64,000 nucleotides of DNA from Lachnospiraceae bacterium (GCA_900759665.1 CAAEWE010000050.1:8883-72882); one strand, 5' to 3'; shown: positions 43,150-51,651, counted from the first letter of the stretch. Made by a program: numbers and translations. Notes: generated by a model not told the origin, from the sequence alone.

Positions 43150-44223
43150 ATGGCAAAAAAAGAAATCGGAAAACAAAGTGTAGAATTTGACTGTCCGCCC
43201 CTGATCGTAGGGGCGGCGTCTGTTGTTGGGGAAAAGGAAGTGCAGGGACCCTATGGAGAATATTTTGATCATGTGATCAAAGATCCTATGGCGGGACAGG
43301 ACACCTGGGAGGAGGCAGAGGAGCGTTTTCAACAGATGGCTGCAGAAATGGCCATTGAGAAATGCGGACTGGAAAAAAAGGACATCCGTTATGTGGTGGC
43401 GGGAGATCTGCTGGGACAGTTGATCGCCTCCTCCTTTGGACTGATGAATCTGGATATTCCAATCTTTGGAGTGTACGGAGCCTGCTCCACCATGGGAGAA
43501 TCCCTGGCGATCGGATCGATGTTAGTAGATGGCGGTTTTGCGGACCGGGTTGTGGCTCTCACTTCCAGTCATTTTGCCAGTGCGGAAAAGCAGTTTCGCT
43601 TTCCTCTGGGATATGGCAACCAGCGACCCAAAGCAGCAACCTGGACTGTGACAGGAAGCGGGGCGGTCGTGCTTTCTTCCCAGTTTGATACAAAAAAGAA
43701 GTTTTCCGGAAAAACCAATGTCCAAAAAATCGTACAAGTCCGGGGCGTGACCACAGGAAAGATCGTGGATTACGGAGTAAAGGACAGTATGAATATGGGG
43801 GCATGCATGGCCCCGGCAGCGGCAGATGTGATCGCGGCAAATCTGGCGGATTTTCAGAGAAAGCCGGAGGATTATGATCAGATCATTACCGGTGATCTGG
43901 GACAGGTCGGCAGACAGATTCTGTTAGATATTCTGGAAGCAAAAGGCTATGATATCGCGTCCCGTTATATGGACTGTGGGATTGAGATTTACCGGGATGA
44001 TCAAAATGTCCAGTCCGGAGGCAGCGGCTGTGGATGCAGTGCGGTTATGCTGACCGGGTATATTTTGCAGAAGCTTCAGAAGCAGGAATGGAAGCGTGTT
44101 TTATTTGTTCCCACAGGAGCCCTTTTGTCACCGGTAAGTTTTAATGAAGGAAAAAGTGTGCCGGGAATTGCACATGGTGTCATACTGGAAAGTGCGGAGG
44201 AAAAATCAGAAAAGAGATCATAA
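43150..44223 (+). CDS. spoVAD: Stage V sporulation protein AD
   Basis: A 357-residue thiolase-fold protein of the SpoVA channel in the inner spore membrane, involved in dipicolinic acid uptake in sporulation and release in germination. GPYGEYFDHVIKDPMAGQD near residue 36, YGACSTMGESLAIGS near residue 108 and SGGSGCGCSAVMLTGYI near residue 287 are typical. AAAGGAGGTG precedes the ATG. spoVAE follows after 62 bp. spoVAC, normally directly upstream, is absent; its place is taken by the beta-propeller gene. A sigma-G promoter could not be identified with confidence. Confidence 0.93.
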   Translation: MAKKEIGKQSVEFDCPPLIVGAASVVGEKEVQGPYGEYFDHVIKDPMAGQDTWEEAEERFQQMAAEMAIEKCGLEKKDIRYVVAGDLLGQLIASSFGLMNLDIPIFGVYGACSTMGESLAIGSMLVDGGFADRVVALTSSHFASAEKQFRFPLGYGNQRPKAATWTVTGSGAVVLSSQFDTKKKFSGKTNVQKIVQVRGVTTGKIVDYGVKDSMNMGACMAPAAADVIAANLADFQRKPEDYDQIITGDLGQVGRQILLDILEAKGYDIASRYMDCGIEIYRDDQNVQSGGSGCGCSAVMLTGYILQKLQKQEWKRVLFVPTGALLSPVSFNEGKSVPGIAHGVILESAEEKSEKRS

Positions 44224-44285
44224 AATCTGAAGGATATTTTTTGAAAAAATCATTCAATAATTGTCATGAAAAAGGAGAACAAAAA

Positions 44286-44639
44286 ATGAATTATATATGG
44301 GCATTTATGGCAGGAGGATTAATTTGTGTGGCTGTGCAGATTTTGATGGATAATACAAAATTATTGCCGGGACGCATTATGGTAATTCTGGTGTGTACCG
44401 GAGTAATTCTTGGTGCACTTGGCTGGTACGAGCCTTTTGAAAAATGGGCGGGTGCCGGAGCAACGGTTCCACTGCTTGGTTTTGGAAATGTTTTATTTCG
44501 TGGTGTGAAAGAAGCGATTGACAAGGAAGGATTTATTGGATTATTTAAAGGTGGATTTACGGCATGCTCCGTGGGAGTTTCCGGTGCGTTAATTTTTGGG
44601 TATATTGCTTCGTTGATTTTTAAACCGAAAATGAAATAA
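44286..44639 (+). CDS. spoVAE: Stage V sporulation protein AE
   Basis: A 117-residue membrane protein of the SpoVAE(b) type with about four hydrophobic segments. FMAGGLICVAVQILMDNTK opens it; GRIMVILVCTGVILGALGWY and LFKGGFTACSVGVSGALIFG are family blocks. Works with SpoVAD and SpoVAC in DPA transport. ATG 44286 follows AAAAGGAGAAC; an in-frame upstream start at 44241 (TTG) lacks a site. Forms an operon with spoVAD. Confidence 0.92.
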   Translation: MNYIWAFMAGGLICVAVQILMDNTKLLPGRIMVILVCTGVILGALGWYEPFEKWAGAGATVPLLGFGNVLFRGVKEAIDKEGFIGLFKGGFTACSVGVSGALIFGYIASLIFKPKMK

Positions 44640-44811
44640 AACAACTGGAAAAACAAGGCAATATTTATAATTTTTTTGTGGAAAATCCAAATAATTATAC
44701 AATAGTAACAAAAATTGAAAAAAGGGTTGAAACTTTTCGAAAAACGCTATAAACTTTTTATCGTAGAACGAATTGTTAATTTTTTCTTTAGTTATGAAAG
44801 GGAGAAGTATT

Positions 44812-45288
44812 ATGGCAGATAAGAAAAATACTACCGCAAAAAAAGAGACCGTAGCAAAGACAAACACAGCAGCAGCACTTGCATCTGTAGCAGCAAAGAA
44901 GGCTGAGCCGGCAGCTCCTGCGGCAAAGGCAGCAGATACAACAACAGTAAAGAAGGCAGAGGCACCAAAGGCAGCAGAGAAGAAAGCCCCTGTAAAGAAG
45001 GCAGAGGCACCAAAGAAGACAGCAGTCAAGAAAGCTGAGCCAAAGAAGCGTGGCAGAAAGTCTGCAGTAGCAAAGAAGGCTGAGCCTCGTGTACAGGAAG
45101 TATACTTTGAGTTTGGTGATAAGCAGGTTGAGGCAGGCGATATCGTTTCTAAGGTTGAGCAGGCATACAAGGATGCCGGACATCAGATCGGACGTATCAA
45201 GGATCTGAAGGTATACATCAACTCCGAGGAAGGCAGAGCATATTATGTCATCAATGGAGATGGTGAAGGAAAATTCATCGAGCTGTAA
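44812..45288 (+). CDS. Histone H1-like Lys/Ala-rich protein with a DUF6465-like C-terminal domain
   Basis: 158 residues. Residues 1-95 are low-complexity Lys/Ala/Pro with repeated KKAE-AP units and one KKRGRKS AT-hook-like motif, similar to bacterial H1 homologues. Residues 98-158 form a compact acidic domain (VQEVYFEFGDKQVEAGDIVS, then YYVINGDGEGKFIEL) that I assign to DUF6465. Likely DNA-binding or nucleoid-associated. ATG 44812 follows AAAGGGAGAAG. The 171-bp AT-rich gap before it has TTGAAA and TATAAA/TAAACT boxes, but spacing leaves the promoter uncertain. A bidirectional terminator follows. Confidence 0.75.
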   Translation: MADKKNTTAKKETVAKTNTAAALASVAAKKAEPAAPAAKAADTTTVKKAEAPKAAEKKAPVKKAEAPKKTAVKKAEPKKRGRKSAVAKKAEPRVQEVYFEFGDKQVEAGDIVSKVEQAYKDAGHQIGRIKDLKVYINSEEGRAYYVINGDGEGKFIEL

Positions 45289-45307
45289 GATTTGTTTTAA
45301 AATATAC

Positions 45308-45345
45308 AAAAGGGCTGAGATTGCAAGGAATCTCAGCCCTTTTTC
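45308..45345. terminator. Bidirectional terminator
   Basis: AGGGCTGAGATT (45311-45322) pairs with AATCTCAGCCCT (45329-45340), with TTTTT on the plus side and TTTT on the minus side. Serves both the H1-like gene and the convergent SASP gene. Confidence 0.85.
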
Positions 45346-45393
45346 CATGGTTATCCATGGAAAGACTGGGGCCATATGCCCCGGCTCCGATGA

Positions 45394-45603
45394 TTATTTA
45401 CCTGCCATAGACTCTTCCTGGCGCTTGATCATCTGACGAACCATCTCGCCACCGACAGAACCATTCTGTGCGGAAGTCAGGTCACCGTTGTATCCACCAT
45501 TCTTAAGTGGTACTCCTAACTCGCTGGCAACCTCCATCTTGAACTTATCCATAGCTTCCTTTGCCTGTGGAACTTCCATTTTTGAACTCTGACTGTTTGT
45601 CAT
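45394..45603 (-). CDS. Small acid-soluble spore protein, alpha/beta type
   Basis: A 69-residue SASP that coats and protects DNA in the spore core. EVASELGVPL is the conserved GPR protease recognition region and GGEMVRQMIKRQEESM the second DNA-binding helix. AGGAGGTAG stands upstream of the ATG. The gene should be under sigma-G in the forespore; in the 283-bp gap 45604-45886, shared with scfA, I could not identify a sigma-G promoter with confidence. It confirms the organism's spore-forming capacity with spoVAD/AE nearby. Confidence 0.94.
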   Translation of the reverse strand: MTNSQSSKMEVPQAKEAMDKFKMEVASELGVPLKNGGYNGDLTSAQNGSVGGEMVRQMIKRQEESMAGK

Positions 45604-45812
45604 TTTTTTCTACCTCCTTGAAATTGTTTTGCCGATGGATTTCATTCTGTATATACAGATTCATATCTAATTCGGCGGGATAGGCTTTGTTGTTTGCTTA
45701 TCCTGATTTCTATTATCTGCAAATGCACTTAAATTATTTTGCCAGTTTCTTCCTTTTGCTTTCACAAAATTTGGATCGTTAAAATACTTATTGCAAAATT
45801 TTCGTCAAATGG

Positions 45813-45840
45813 TTGAATTTTTCATGGGATGTGGTAAAAT
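45813..45840 (+). promoter_or_regulatory. Promoter of scfA
   Basis: TTGAAT (45813-45818), 16-bp spacer, TAAAAT (45835-45840), 46 bp before the scfA start codon. Confidence 0.5.
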
Positions 45841-45886
45841 AGAATAAATTATTGTGTTTAGAACTCAGGAAAGGATGGAGGATATC

Positions 45887-46039
45887 ATGAAGCATATTCA
45901 GACATTAAACAAGGCAAACTTAAGCGAGTCTGCAAAGAAGGGCGGCTGTGGTAAGTGTCAGGCATCTTGCCAGTCTGCATGTAAGACATCTTGTACAGTA
46001 GGAAATCAGAAGTGTGCAAGAGAGGACGACGACAAATAA
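45887..46039 (+). CDS. scfA: SCIFF RiPP precursor peptide
   Basis: A 50-residue precursor of the 'six cysteines in forty-five residues' family, near-universal in Clostridia. The leader MKHIQTLNKANLSESAKK is followed by a core with six cysteines in GGCGKCQASCQSACKTSC plus a last one in NQKC. The maturase ScfB forms thioether (sactionine/ranthipeptide type) cross-links. ATG 45887 follows AAAGGATGGAGGATATC; the frame upstream is open but lacks a site. The biological role of mature SCIFF is not known. Confidence 0.95.
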   Translation: MKHIQTLNKANLSESAKKGGCGKCQASCQSACKTSCTVGNQKCAREDDDK

Positions 46040-46061
46040 TTGTTGTGATTGCTGAAAGCGG

Positions 46062-46091
46062 ATAGCTGCTGCAATTTATTGCAGCAGCTAT
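46062..46091 (+). terminator. Intercistronic hairpin between scfA and scfB
   Basis: ATAGCTGCTGCAA (46062-46074) and TTGCAGCAGCTAT (46079-46091) form a perfect 13-bp stem with a TTTA loop. The T-run after it is weak, so partial termination or 3'-end protection of scfA is likely, giving more peptide mRNA than maturase mRNA. Confidence 0.6.
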
Positions 46092-46168
46092 TTACGTGTT
46101 GCCAATGTATTAGCAGAGCAGCTAATTAATCGTTGAAATATTGATCAGAAAGAATAAAGAGGATAAAA

Positions 46169-47548
46169 ATGATTCATAAATTTAAAGCAAAGGATTTAAA
46201 TATTGTATTGGATGTAAACAGTGGTGGCGTTCATCTGGTGGATGATATGACATATGATCTGCTGGATTATATTGAGGAGCCGTTAGAGGAGATTTGTCCG
46301 CAGAAGGCACTGGATGAGCTTAGTGGGAAGTATACGGTAGAGCAGCTGAAGGAATGTTACGGAGAGATTCTGGAGCTGTATCATGATAAGGTACTGTTCA
46401 GTGGAGATCCATATGCCGTTTATGCAGAGACAGCGATCAATTCTCCGATCAAGGCAATGTGTCTTCATATTTCCCATGACTGCAATCTCCGCTGCAAATA
46501 CTGTTTTGCTTCCACGGGTGATTTTGGTACCGGGCGTAAGCTGATGCCGCTCGAGACTGCCAAGGCTGCGATTGATTTTCTTTTGGAGAAGTCTGTGGGC
46601 AGAGAAAACCTGGAGCTGGATTTCTTTGGCGGAGAGCCTTTAATGAACTTTGATGTAGTAAAGCAGACCGTAGCTTATGCCAGAAGTAAGGAGAAAGAAT
46701 ACGGCAAGAATTTTCGTTTTACCATTACGACGAATGGTATGCTTCTGGATGATGATGCCATTGACTTTATCAATAAGGAAATGTACAACGTGGTTCTGTC
46801 CATTGATGGGCGTAAGGAGGTCAATGACCGCATGCGTGTCCGTGCCGATGGCACAGGAAGCTATGACCGCATCGTGAAGAATTTTAAGAAGCTGGTAGAA
46901 AAGCGCGGAGATAAGGAATGGTATGTCCGTGGTACTTATACCAAGTATAATCTGGATTTCTCAGAGGATGTATTCCATTTATATGATCAGGGCTTTGACC
47001 AGATTTCAGTGGAGCCGGTTGTGGAGGACCCAAAGGTAGAATATGCCATTACAGAGGAGGATCTGGATCAGATCTGTAAGGAATATGACCGTTTGGCAGA
47101 CCGTTTGATGGAATTAAAGAAAAACGGCGGATTCCTAAATTTCTTCCATTTTATGATCGATCTGGAGCAGGGGCCATGTGTGATCAAGCGCCTACGTGGC
47201 TGTGGCAGTGGAAACGAGTATGTTTCCATTACACCGGATGGAGATATTTACCCTTGCCATCAGTTTGTTGGTCATGAGGAGTATTGTATGGGGAATATTG
47301 AGGAGGGTACCTTCAATGAGGAGATCAAGAAGGAATTTGCCGGAGCTCATGTTTATTCCAAGCCATCCTGCCAGAAATGCTGGGCAAAATTCTATTGCAG
47401 CGGCGGATGCAACGCAAATAATTACATTTATAACGGAGACATTCACAAGGTACATGAGATGTCATGCAAGATTCAGAGAAAGCGTCTGGAGAGTGCTATT
47501 TTGATCAAGGTATGCGAGATGCTGGAGAAAGCCGGCGCACAGGAATAA
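46169..47548 (+). CDS. scfB: SCIFF peptide maturase, radical SAM/SPASM
   Basis: A 459-residue radical SAM enzyme that installs thioether cross-links in ScfA. An N-terminal peptide-recognition (RRE-like) region spans residues 1-95; the SAM cluster motif is CNLRCKYC near residue 105; the FFGGEPL block near residue 152; a C-terminal SPASM region has CGSGNEYVSITPDGDIYPCH and CQKCWAKFYCSGGC, which bind auxiliary clusters. ATG follows AAAGAGGATAAAA. Downstream of scfA in the arrangement conserved in Clostridia. Confidence 0.95.
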   Translation: MIHKFKAKDLNIVLDVNSGGVHLVDDMTYDLLDYIEEPLEEICPQKALDELSGKYTVEQLKECYGEILELYHDKVLFSGDPYAVYAETAINSPIKAMCLHISHDCNLRCKYCFASTGDFGTGRKLMPLETAKAAIDFLLEKSVGRENLELDFFGGEPLMNFDVVKQTVAYARSKEKEYGKNFRFTITTNGMLLDDDAIDFINKEMYNVVLSIDGRKEVNDRMRVRADGTGSYDRIVKNFKKLVEKRGDKEWYVRGTYTKYNLDFSEDVFHLYDQGFDQISVEPVVEDPKVEYAITEEDLDQICKEYDRLADRLMELKKNGGFLNFFHFMIDLEQGPCVIKRLRGCGSGNEYVSITPDGDIYPCHQFVGHEEYCMGNIEEGTFNEEIKKEFAGAHVYSKPSCQKCWAKFYCSGGCNANNYIYNGDIHKVHEMSCKIQRKRLESAILIKVCEMLEKAGAQE

Positions 47549-47571
47549 AAGACAGAAAATGCAGATTTTTA

Positions 47572-47600
47572 TTGCCCTGTTTATTTGTGTATAGTATACT
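47572..47600 (+). promoter_or_regulatory. Promoter of the DHH phosphoesterase gene
   Basis: TTGCCC (47572-47577), 17-bp spacer, TATACT (47595-47600), 76 bp before the start codon. Confidence 0.6.
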
Positions 47601-47675
47601 TATAGTATATGCATGGACAAAACATTGGTTTTGGCACAAGATTTATACGTGACAGATAGGAATGGAGGTATTATC

Positions 47676-48596
47676 ATGAGGTTAGTAACGAGATCAGATT
47701 TTGATGGATTAGCATGTGCGGCTCTTTTAAAAGAGGCAGGAATTATCGATCACTGGAAATTTGCCCATCCAAAGGATCTGCAGGATGGATTGATTGAGAT
47801 CACAGAGGATGATTGTCTTGCAAATGTTCCTTACGTAGAGGGCTGCGGACTTTGGTTTGATCACCACTCCAGTGAGCATGAGAGACAGCAGCTTGCAGGA
47901 AAGTATAAGGGAGAGAGCCGTATTACCCCGTCCTGTGCACGTATTATTTATGAATATTATGGTGGCAAAGAGAAGTTTCCGCAGTTTGACGATATGATGG
48001 AGGCGGTTGATAAAGTAGATTCTGCAAATCTTACCATTGATGAGATCCTTCATCCGACCGGATGGATTTTGGTTGGATTTATCATGGATCCCCGTACCGG
48101 ACTTGGACGTTGGCGCAATTTCCGCATTCCAAATTATCAGTTGATGGAGGAGCTGATCGATGCCTGCCGTACCATGACCACAGAGCAGATTCTTGCACTT
48201 CCGGATGTGGTAGAGCGTATTGAGATTTATCATGAGCAGTCCGAGAAGTTCCAGGAGATGGTCAAGGCACATACCCGTGTTGAGGGCAATGTGATCATTT
48301 CTGATCTTCGTGGTGTAGATCCGATCTACTCCGGCAACCGTTTCATGATCTACAGCATGTATCCGGAGCAGAATATCTCCTGCTGGATCGTCAATGGAAA
48401 AGGTGGCAAGGGATGTTCCGCAGCCGTTGGTTACAGTATCTTAAATAAGACCTCCGATGTCAATGTTGGAAGCCTGATGCTCAAGTATGGCGGCGGCGGT
48501 CACAAGGCAGTTGGTACCTGCCAGTTTTCCGATGAAAATATGGATACAGGGTTACCAAAGATGTTAGAGGAACTGATCGCAATGTCCAATAAATAA
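47676..48596 (+). CDS. DHH family phosphoesterase
   Basis: A 306-residue DHH/DHHA1 superfamily hydrolase. RSDFDGLACAALL at residues 6-18 is motif I, LWFDHHSSEHE near residue 63 is the DHH motif, and GGGGHKAVGTCQF near residue 273 is the DHHA1 end. Family members include nanoRNases and exopolyphosphatases; the exact substrate is not clear. ATG 47676 follows ATGGAGGTATT and is preferred over the in-frame ATG at 47613. Confidence 0.85.
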   Translation: MRLVTRSDFDGLACAALLKEAGIIDHWKFAHPKDLQDGLIEITEDDCLANVPYVEGCGLWFDHHSSEHERQQLAGKYKGESRITPSCARIIYEYYGGKEKFPQFDDMMEAVDKVDSANLTIDEILHPTGWILVGFIMDPRTGLGRWRNFRIPNYQLMEELIDACRTMTTEQILALPDVVERIEIYHEQSEKFQEMVKAHTRVEGNVIISDLRGVDPIYSGNRFMIYSMYPEQNISCWIVNGKGGKGCSAAVGYSILNKTSDVNVGSLMLKYGGGGHKAVGTCQFSDENMDTGLPKMLEELIAMSNK

Positions 48597-48615
48597 TTGA
48601 AACAGAATGAAACAT

Positions 48616-48659
48616 AGGGACAGATTTTTCACTCATTGAAAAAGCTTGTCCCTGTTTTT
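48616..48659 (+). terminator. Terminator of the DHH gene
   Basis: AGGGACA (48616-48622) pairs with TGTCCCT (48647-48653), extended by an inner TTTTTC/GAAAAA pairing, followed by GTTTTTA. Confidence 0.75.
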
Positions 48660-48700
48660 AGTGTCTGGGAAAATGTCTGTAACGCAGAGTGGATCCGGGA

Positions 48701-48761
48701 CAAAACGCTGGTTTTGCACGTTTTTATGCCTGCACAACAGAGACGGTGGCTCTGTTGTGCA
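48701..48761 (+). promoter_or_regulatory. Two hairpins in the leader of the DMT transporter gene
   Basis: Hairpin A: CAAAAC/GTTTTG at 48701-48706/48711-48716, followed by CACGTTTTTA. Hairpin B: TGCACAACAGAG (48731-48742) with CTCTGTTGTGCA (48750-48761), a perfect 12-bp stem around ACGGTGG. Together with the DHH terminator they fill the 199-bp gap 48597-48795. They may attenuate transcription; no known riboswitch class fits. Confidence 0.4.
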
Positions 48762-48795
48762 GACATCTTCACACATACATATTAGGAGGATAAAA

Positions 48796-49626
48796 ATGGC
48801 TTTAATGTTAATGGTGGTGCTATGTTATACCATATGCTCCCTTAGTGATAAATATGCCGTAGCAAAGATTAAATTTAATGGTAATGAGCTGACCTTTTTG
48901 ATGGCAGCGGCTACAGCTCTTTTTATGACCTTTACCCTGCCCTTTGTGGACACCCGTGTGGTTTGGGGGATTCCGGCAGTTGTAGCGATCCTGCTGCTGA
49001 CGGCATCTAAGATGCTGGAGTTTCAGATGTCGGCATTGATCCTGCAGGACATGTCAGCATTTGAACTGAAGGCATGGCTGGGAATCTGTCTGTTTATGTC
49101 CTATTTTACGGACATATTGATGAAGACACAGGGCTTTTCATGGCTTCGACTGGGATTTATTGCGGTGACAGTAGTAGGACTGGTTCTGATCGCACAGGCC
49201 GGTAGAAAGAAAATACGATATGGAAAGATCGTCCTTCCGTTGATCGTTTATCTGGTAGCTAAATACGGATACGGTTTTGTGATCGCAGCGGCAGAGCCGT
49301 ATATATCATCAACCATGTGCCTTTATTTTGCGCTGATCCTGCTGGCGCTGATCCTTCTTCCTATGGCGCATCCGGTCCGGATCTTCCGGGAAAAACGAAA
49401 TGGCGGTTTGTTTGTGGTACTGACAAAGATTCCCAATGTCGCCGGTCTTTTAGGTGAGAATGCAGTCATCGCTGTAAGTCTGGCAAATTATTCTTTTATT
49501 CAGCCGATGATCCTGGTTGTGCTTTTCTTCTGGGGGATTGCACGGAAGGAGGAAGAACATGATCTGCTCAGCGTGCTGGGAGGGATTGTTTGTATTATAG
49601 GAATTGTGGGCTTTCAGATAGCTTAA
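48796..49626 (+). CDS. DMT (EamA-like) superfamily transporter
   Basis: A 276-residue polytopic membrane protein with about 9-10 helices, resembling drug/metabolite transporters. CYTICSLSDKYAVAKIKFNG near the N-terminus and a closing VLGGIVCIIGIVGFQIA fit the EamA pattern of paired five-helix halves. ATG 48796 follows TTAGGAGGATAAAA; the frame is open upstream to 48646 without a site. Substrate unknown. The leader holds two hairpins. Confidence 0.7.
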   Translation: MALMLMVVLCYTICSLSDKYAVAKIKFNGNELTFLMAAATALFMTFTLPFVDTRVVWGIPAVVAILLLTASKMLEFQMSALILQDMSAFELKAWLGICLFMSYFTDILMKTQGFSWLRLGFIAVTVVGLVLIAQAGRKKIRYGKIVLPLIVYLVAKYGYGFVIAAAEPYISSTMCLYFALILLALILLPMAHPVRIFREKRNGGLFVVLTKIPNVAGLLGENAVIAVSLANYSFIQPMILVVLFFWGIARKEEEHDLLSVLGGIVCIIGIVGFQIA

Positions 49627-49663
49627 AACCGGCAAATGAAATCATTGTAGGGGGAGTGATTGA

Positions 49664-51043
49664 ATGAGAGTAAATAAGGTGCTTTATTTGTTGATGATGC
49701 TTGGAATCATATGCTGTTTCTGTGGTTGTTCTGATGATTCGGCTGCGGACCGGAGTCCTGCCCCGGTGCAGAATTCGGTGACAGGACCATCTCCAACTCC
49801 AAGTGCAAAAGGGACAGCAACGCCATGGAAAGCTCCGACAGCAACGCCTGTAAGGTTTGTGCATGATGAAGTTGAATCTGTCTATTATGAGTGGCTGTAT
49901 GATGCCAAAACAGACAGTTATCAATATCATTTTCTGGGCAAGAAGGATGGCACGAAATGTAAAAAAAGAGTTCACGGCACGTTTGCCCGTTTTCGTTATG
50001 ATCGAAAGAAACAATGTTTGACAATCTTTGGAAAGGGCAGTCTGTACAGTGATGCATATTATGAAACGGATTATCCGCAATGGCGTGATGAAACCCGTTT
50101 GTATAATATTGAGTATCCGTTTCCGAAAAATAAGGTGAAAAAGCTGGTGATCAAATCAGGAATCACGGAGATCAATATTGCTGCATTTGCAAAGTTTAAG
50201 AATCTGGAGAGTGTGACGTTACCGGACAGTCTGACCAGAATAAAAAAGTACGCATTTGTGGGCTGTAAAAGTTTGAAGAAGATAAGGATACCGAACAGTG
50301 TGAAATGGATGGGAGATGAATGCTTCTGGCAATGCCGGAGTCTCGAAAAAGTCAGGATCGGAAAGTCGGTAGCGAGAATAGGTCAGCTTCCTTTCTATCA
50401 ATGTCCGCAGTTAAATAATATTACTGTTGTGAAAGGAAATCCAAGGTACGAGATGAAGGATGGCGTGCTTTATGATGATAAATATGAGGCAGCAATCTAT
50501 GGATATAATAATATGGATCGGGTTGCCATACGATATGGAACGAAGAAAATAGCCCGCCTTGCTTTTGCGCATCATCGCAGCCTGAAACAGGTCAGAATAC
50601 CGGCGTCCGTAGAGATTCTTGGTGGAGGATGCTTTTATTCGTGTAAAGAACTGGTACAGGTAGACTTTGCAGCAAATTCCAGATGCAGGGAATGGAGGGG
50701 ATTTCCCGGAATCCATACTAAACATGTGTATGAGGATGATTCTTATTACATGGGATGCTTTGGAGGCTGTGCTAAGCTTCAGGAAATTCGTATCCCGGAT
50801 AGTGTTGTTAAGATAGGTTTTATATTTGACGGCTGGAGATGTTGGTGTCGCAATCTGGAAAATGTGTATATCGGCAGAAGCCTGCGTTACGGTCCGGGAA
50901 ATGGTGATATTTCATATTGTTTTTTCTGGGGAATAGAAAAAGGACAGAAATTATATTATGAAGTATCGCCACAAAATCCGTACTACTACAGCCGTAATGG
51001 AAAGCTGTATAAAAGGAATGGAAAACGTATTGGGGTATTTTGA
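49664..51043 (+). CDS. BspA-type leucine-rich repeat lipoprotein-like protein
   Basis: 459 residues. A hydrophobic signal (residues 5-20) ends in a Cys-rich segment CCFCGCSDD, which may be a lipoprotein site although the -3 position is atypical. A Pro/Thr/Ser linker (residues 25-62) follows, then BspA/LRR_5 repeats: LESVTLPDSLTRIKKYAF, LKKIRIPNSV, LEKVRIGKSVARIG, LKQVRIPASVEILGGGCF and LQEIRIPDSVVKIG. Surface protein, possibly adhesive. GGGGGAGTGATTGA precedes the ATG. Confidence 0.85.
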   Translation: MRVNKVLYLLMMLGIICCFCGCSDDSAADRSPAPVQNSVTGPSPTPSAKGTATPWKAPTATPVRFVHDEVESVYYEWLYDAKTDSYQYHFLGKKDGTKCKKRVHGTFARFRYDRKKQCLTIFGKGSLYSDAYYETDYPQWRDETRLYNIEYPFPKNKVKKLVIKSGITEINIAAFAKFKNLESVTLPDSLTRIKKYAFVGCKSLKKIRIPNSVKWMGDECFWQCRSLEKVRIGKSVARIGQLPFYQCPQLNNITVVKGNPRYEMKDGVLYDDKYEAAIYGYNNMDRVAIRYGTKKIARLAFAHHRSLKQVRIPASVEILGGGCFYSCKELVQVDFAANSRCREWRGFPGIHTKHVYEDDSYYMGCFGGCAKLQEIRIPDSVVKIGFIFDGWRCWCRNLENVYIGRSLRYGPGNGDISYCFFWGIEKGQKLYYEVSPQNPYYYSRNGKLYKRNGKRIGVF

Positions 51044-51101
51044 AAATGAAACGACAGATGCCATGGATAATTACCGGTTTATACCCTTACCCTGTGGTGT
51101 A

Positions 51102-51130
51102 TTGACACGAAATGTACTCCGTTATAAGAT
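51102..51130 (+). promoter_or_regulatory. Promoter of the small membrane protein gene
   Basis: Perfect TTGACA (51102-51107), 17-bp spacer, TAAGAT (51125-51130), between the LRR gene and the next ATG. Confidence 0.5.
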
Positions 51131-51173
51131 GAAATTGCAGCGATAACATAGCAGTATATTCAGGAGGAAAATA

Positions 51174-51620
51174 ATGAGGGAAAACCTTAAAAAAATTATC
51201 TGGTACATGATCACAGTATTATGTGGTTTTGCGGGGATGGATCTGTTGTACCGGATGACAGTGCAGTCCGTGACGGCGGCGGATCCGGAGAAGGTGAATT
51301 TATCTGCCTCATATGGAATGGTCCTGGCTCTCAGGTATCCGGTATTATGCGCTATGATCATCTTTTTTGCGGTGTTTGGAGTGATTGGTTATGTATGTAT
51401 TGGCAGAAACGGTGCCATGGAGATTCGAATGAATCATCAGGGCAAAGCGGAGATCATTGTCTATGGAGTTCTTCAGTTGTGTCTTCTGGTGCTGATGGTG
51501 TTCGGCTCCGGTGTGTACCATGCCGCACAGATTCTTACAACCGTTTTGCTGTCTGTGTCTCTTTATATGTGTGTGATATGGGCGGGAAATATCCATCGGT
51601 TTGTGAAAATGACAGCTTGA
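51174..51620 (+). CDS. Hypothetical membrane protein
   Basis: 148 residues with four hydrophobic segments (about residues 8-26, 47-72, 93-112 and 117-138). ATG follows CAGGAGGAAAATA. I do not recognise a family. Its stop codon (51618-51620) lies inside the -35 hexamer of the promoter for the following TPP riboswitch, so the two are packed without a terminator. Confidence 0.65.
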   Translation: MRENLKKIIWYMITVLCGFAGMDLLYRMTVQSVTAADPEKVNLSASYGMVLALRYPVLCAMIIFFAVFGVIGYVCIGRNGAMEIRMNHQGKAEIIVYGVLQLCLLVLMVFGSGVYHAAQILTTVLLSVSLYMCVIWAGNIHRFVKMTA

Positions 51621-51645
51621 CAGACAGCGCAGTCACCACTATACT
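51617..51645 (+). promoter_or_regulatory. Promoter of the orphan TPP riboswitch
   Basis: Perfect TTGACA (51617-51622), 17-bp spacer, TATACT (51640-51645). Closely resembles the promoter of the thiC riboswitch at 59973-60001, including the spacer start GAC. Confidence 0.75.
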
Positions 51646-51651
51646 GAAAGA

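Noticed and set aside
45604..45830. Sigma-G promoter for the SASP gene
   Set aside because: TGAATC appears on the minus strand but no CATnnTA-like -10 is found at 17-18 bp, so I do not call one.
48701..48761. Guanidine-II (mini-ykkC) riboswitch before the DMT transporter
   Set aside because: That class needs two short stems each closed by an ACGR tetraloop. Here one loop is GCTG and the other a 7-nt ACGGTGG, so the fold does not match.
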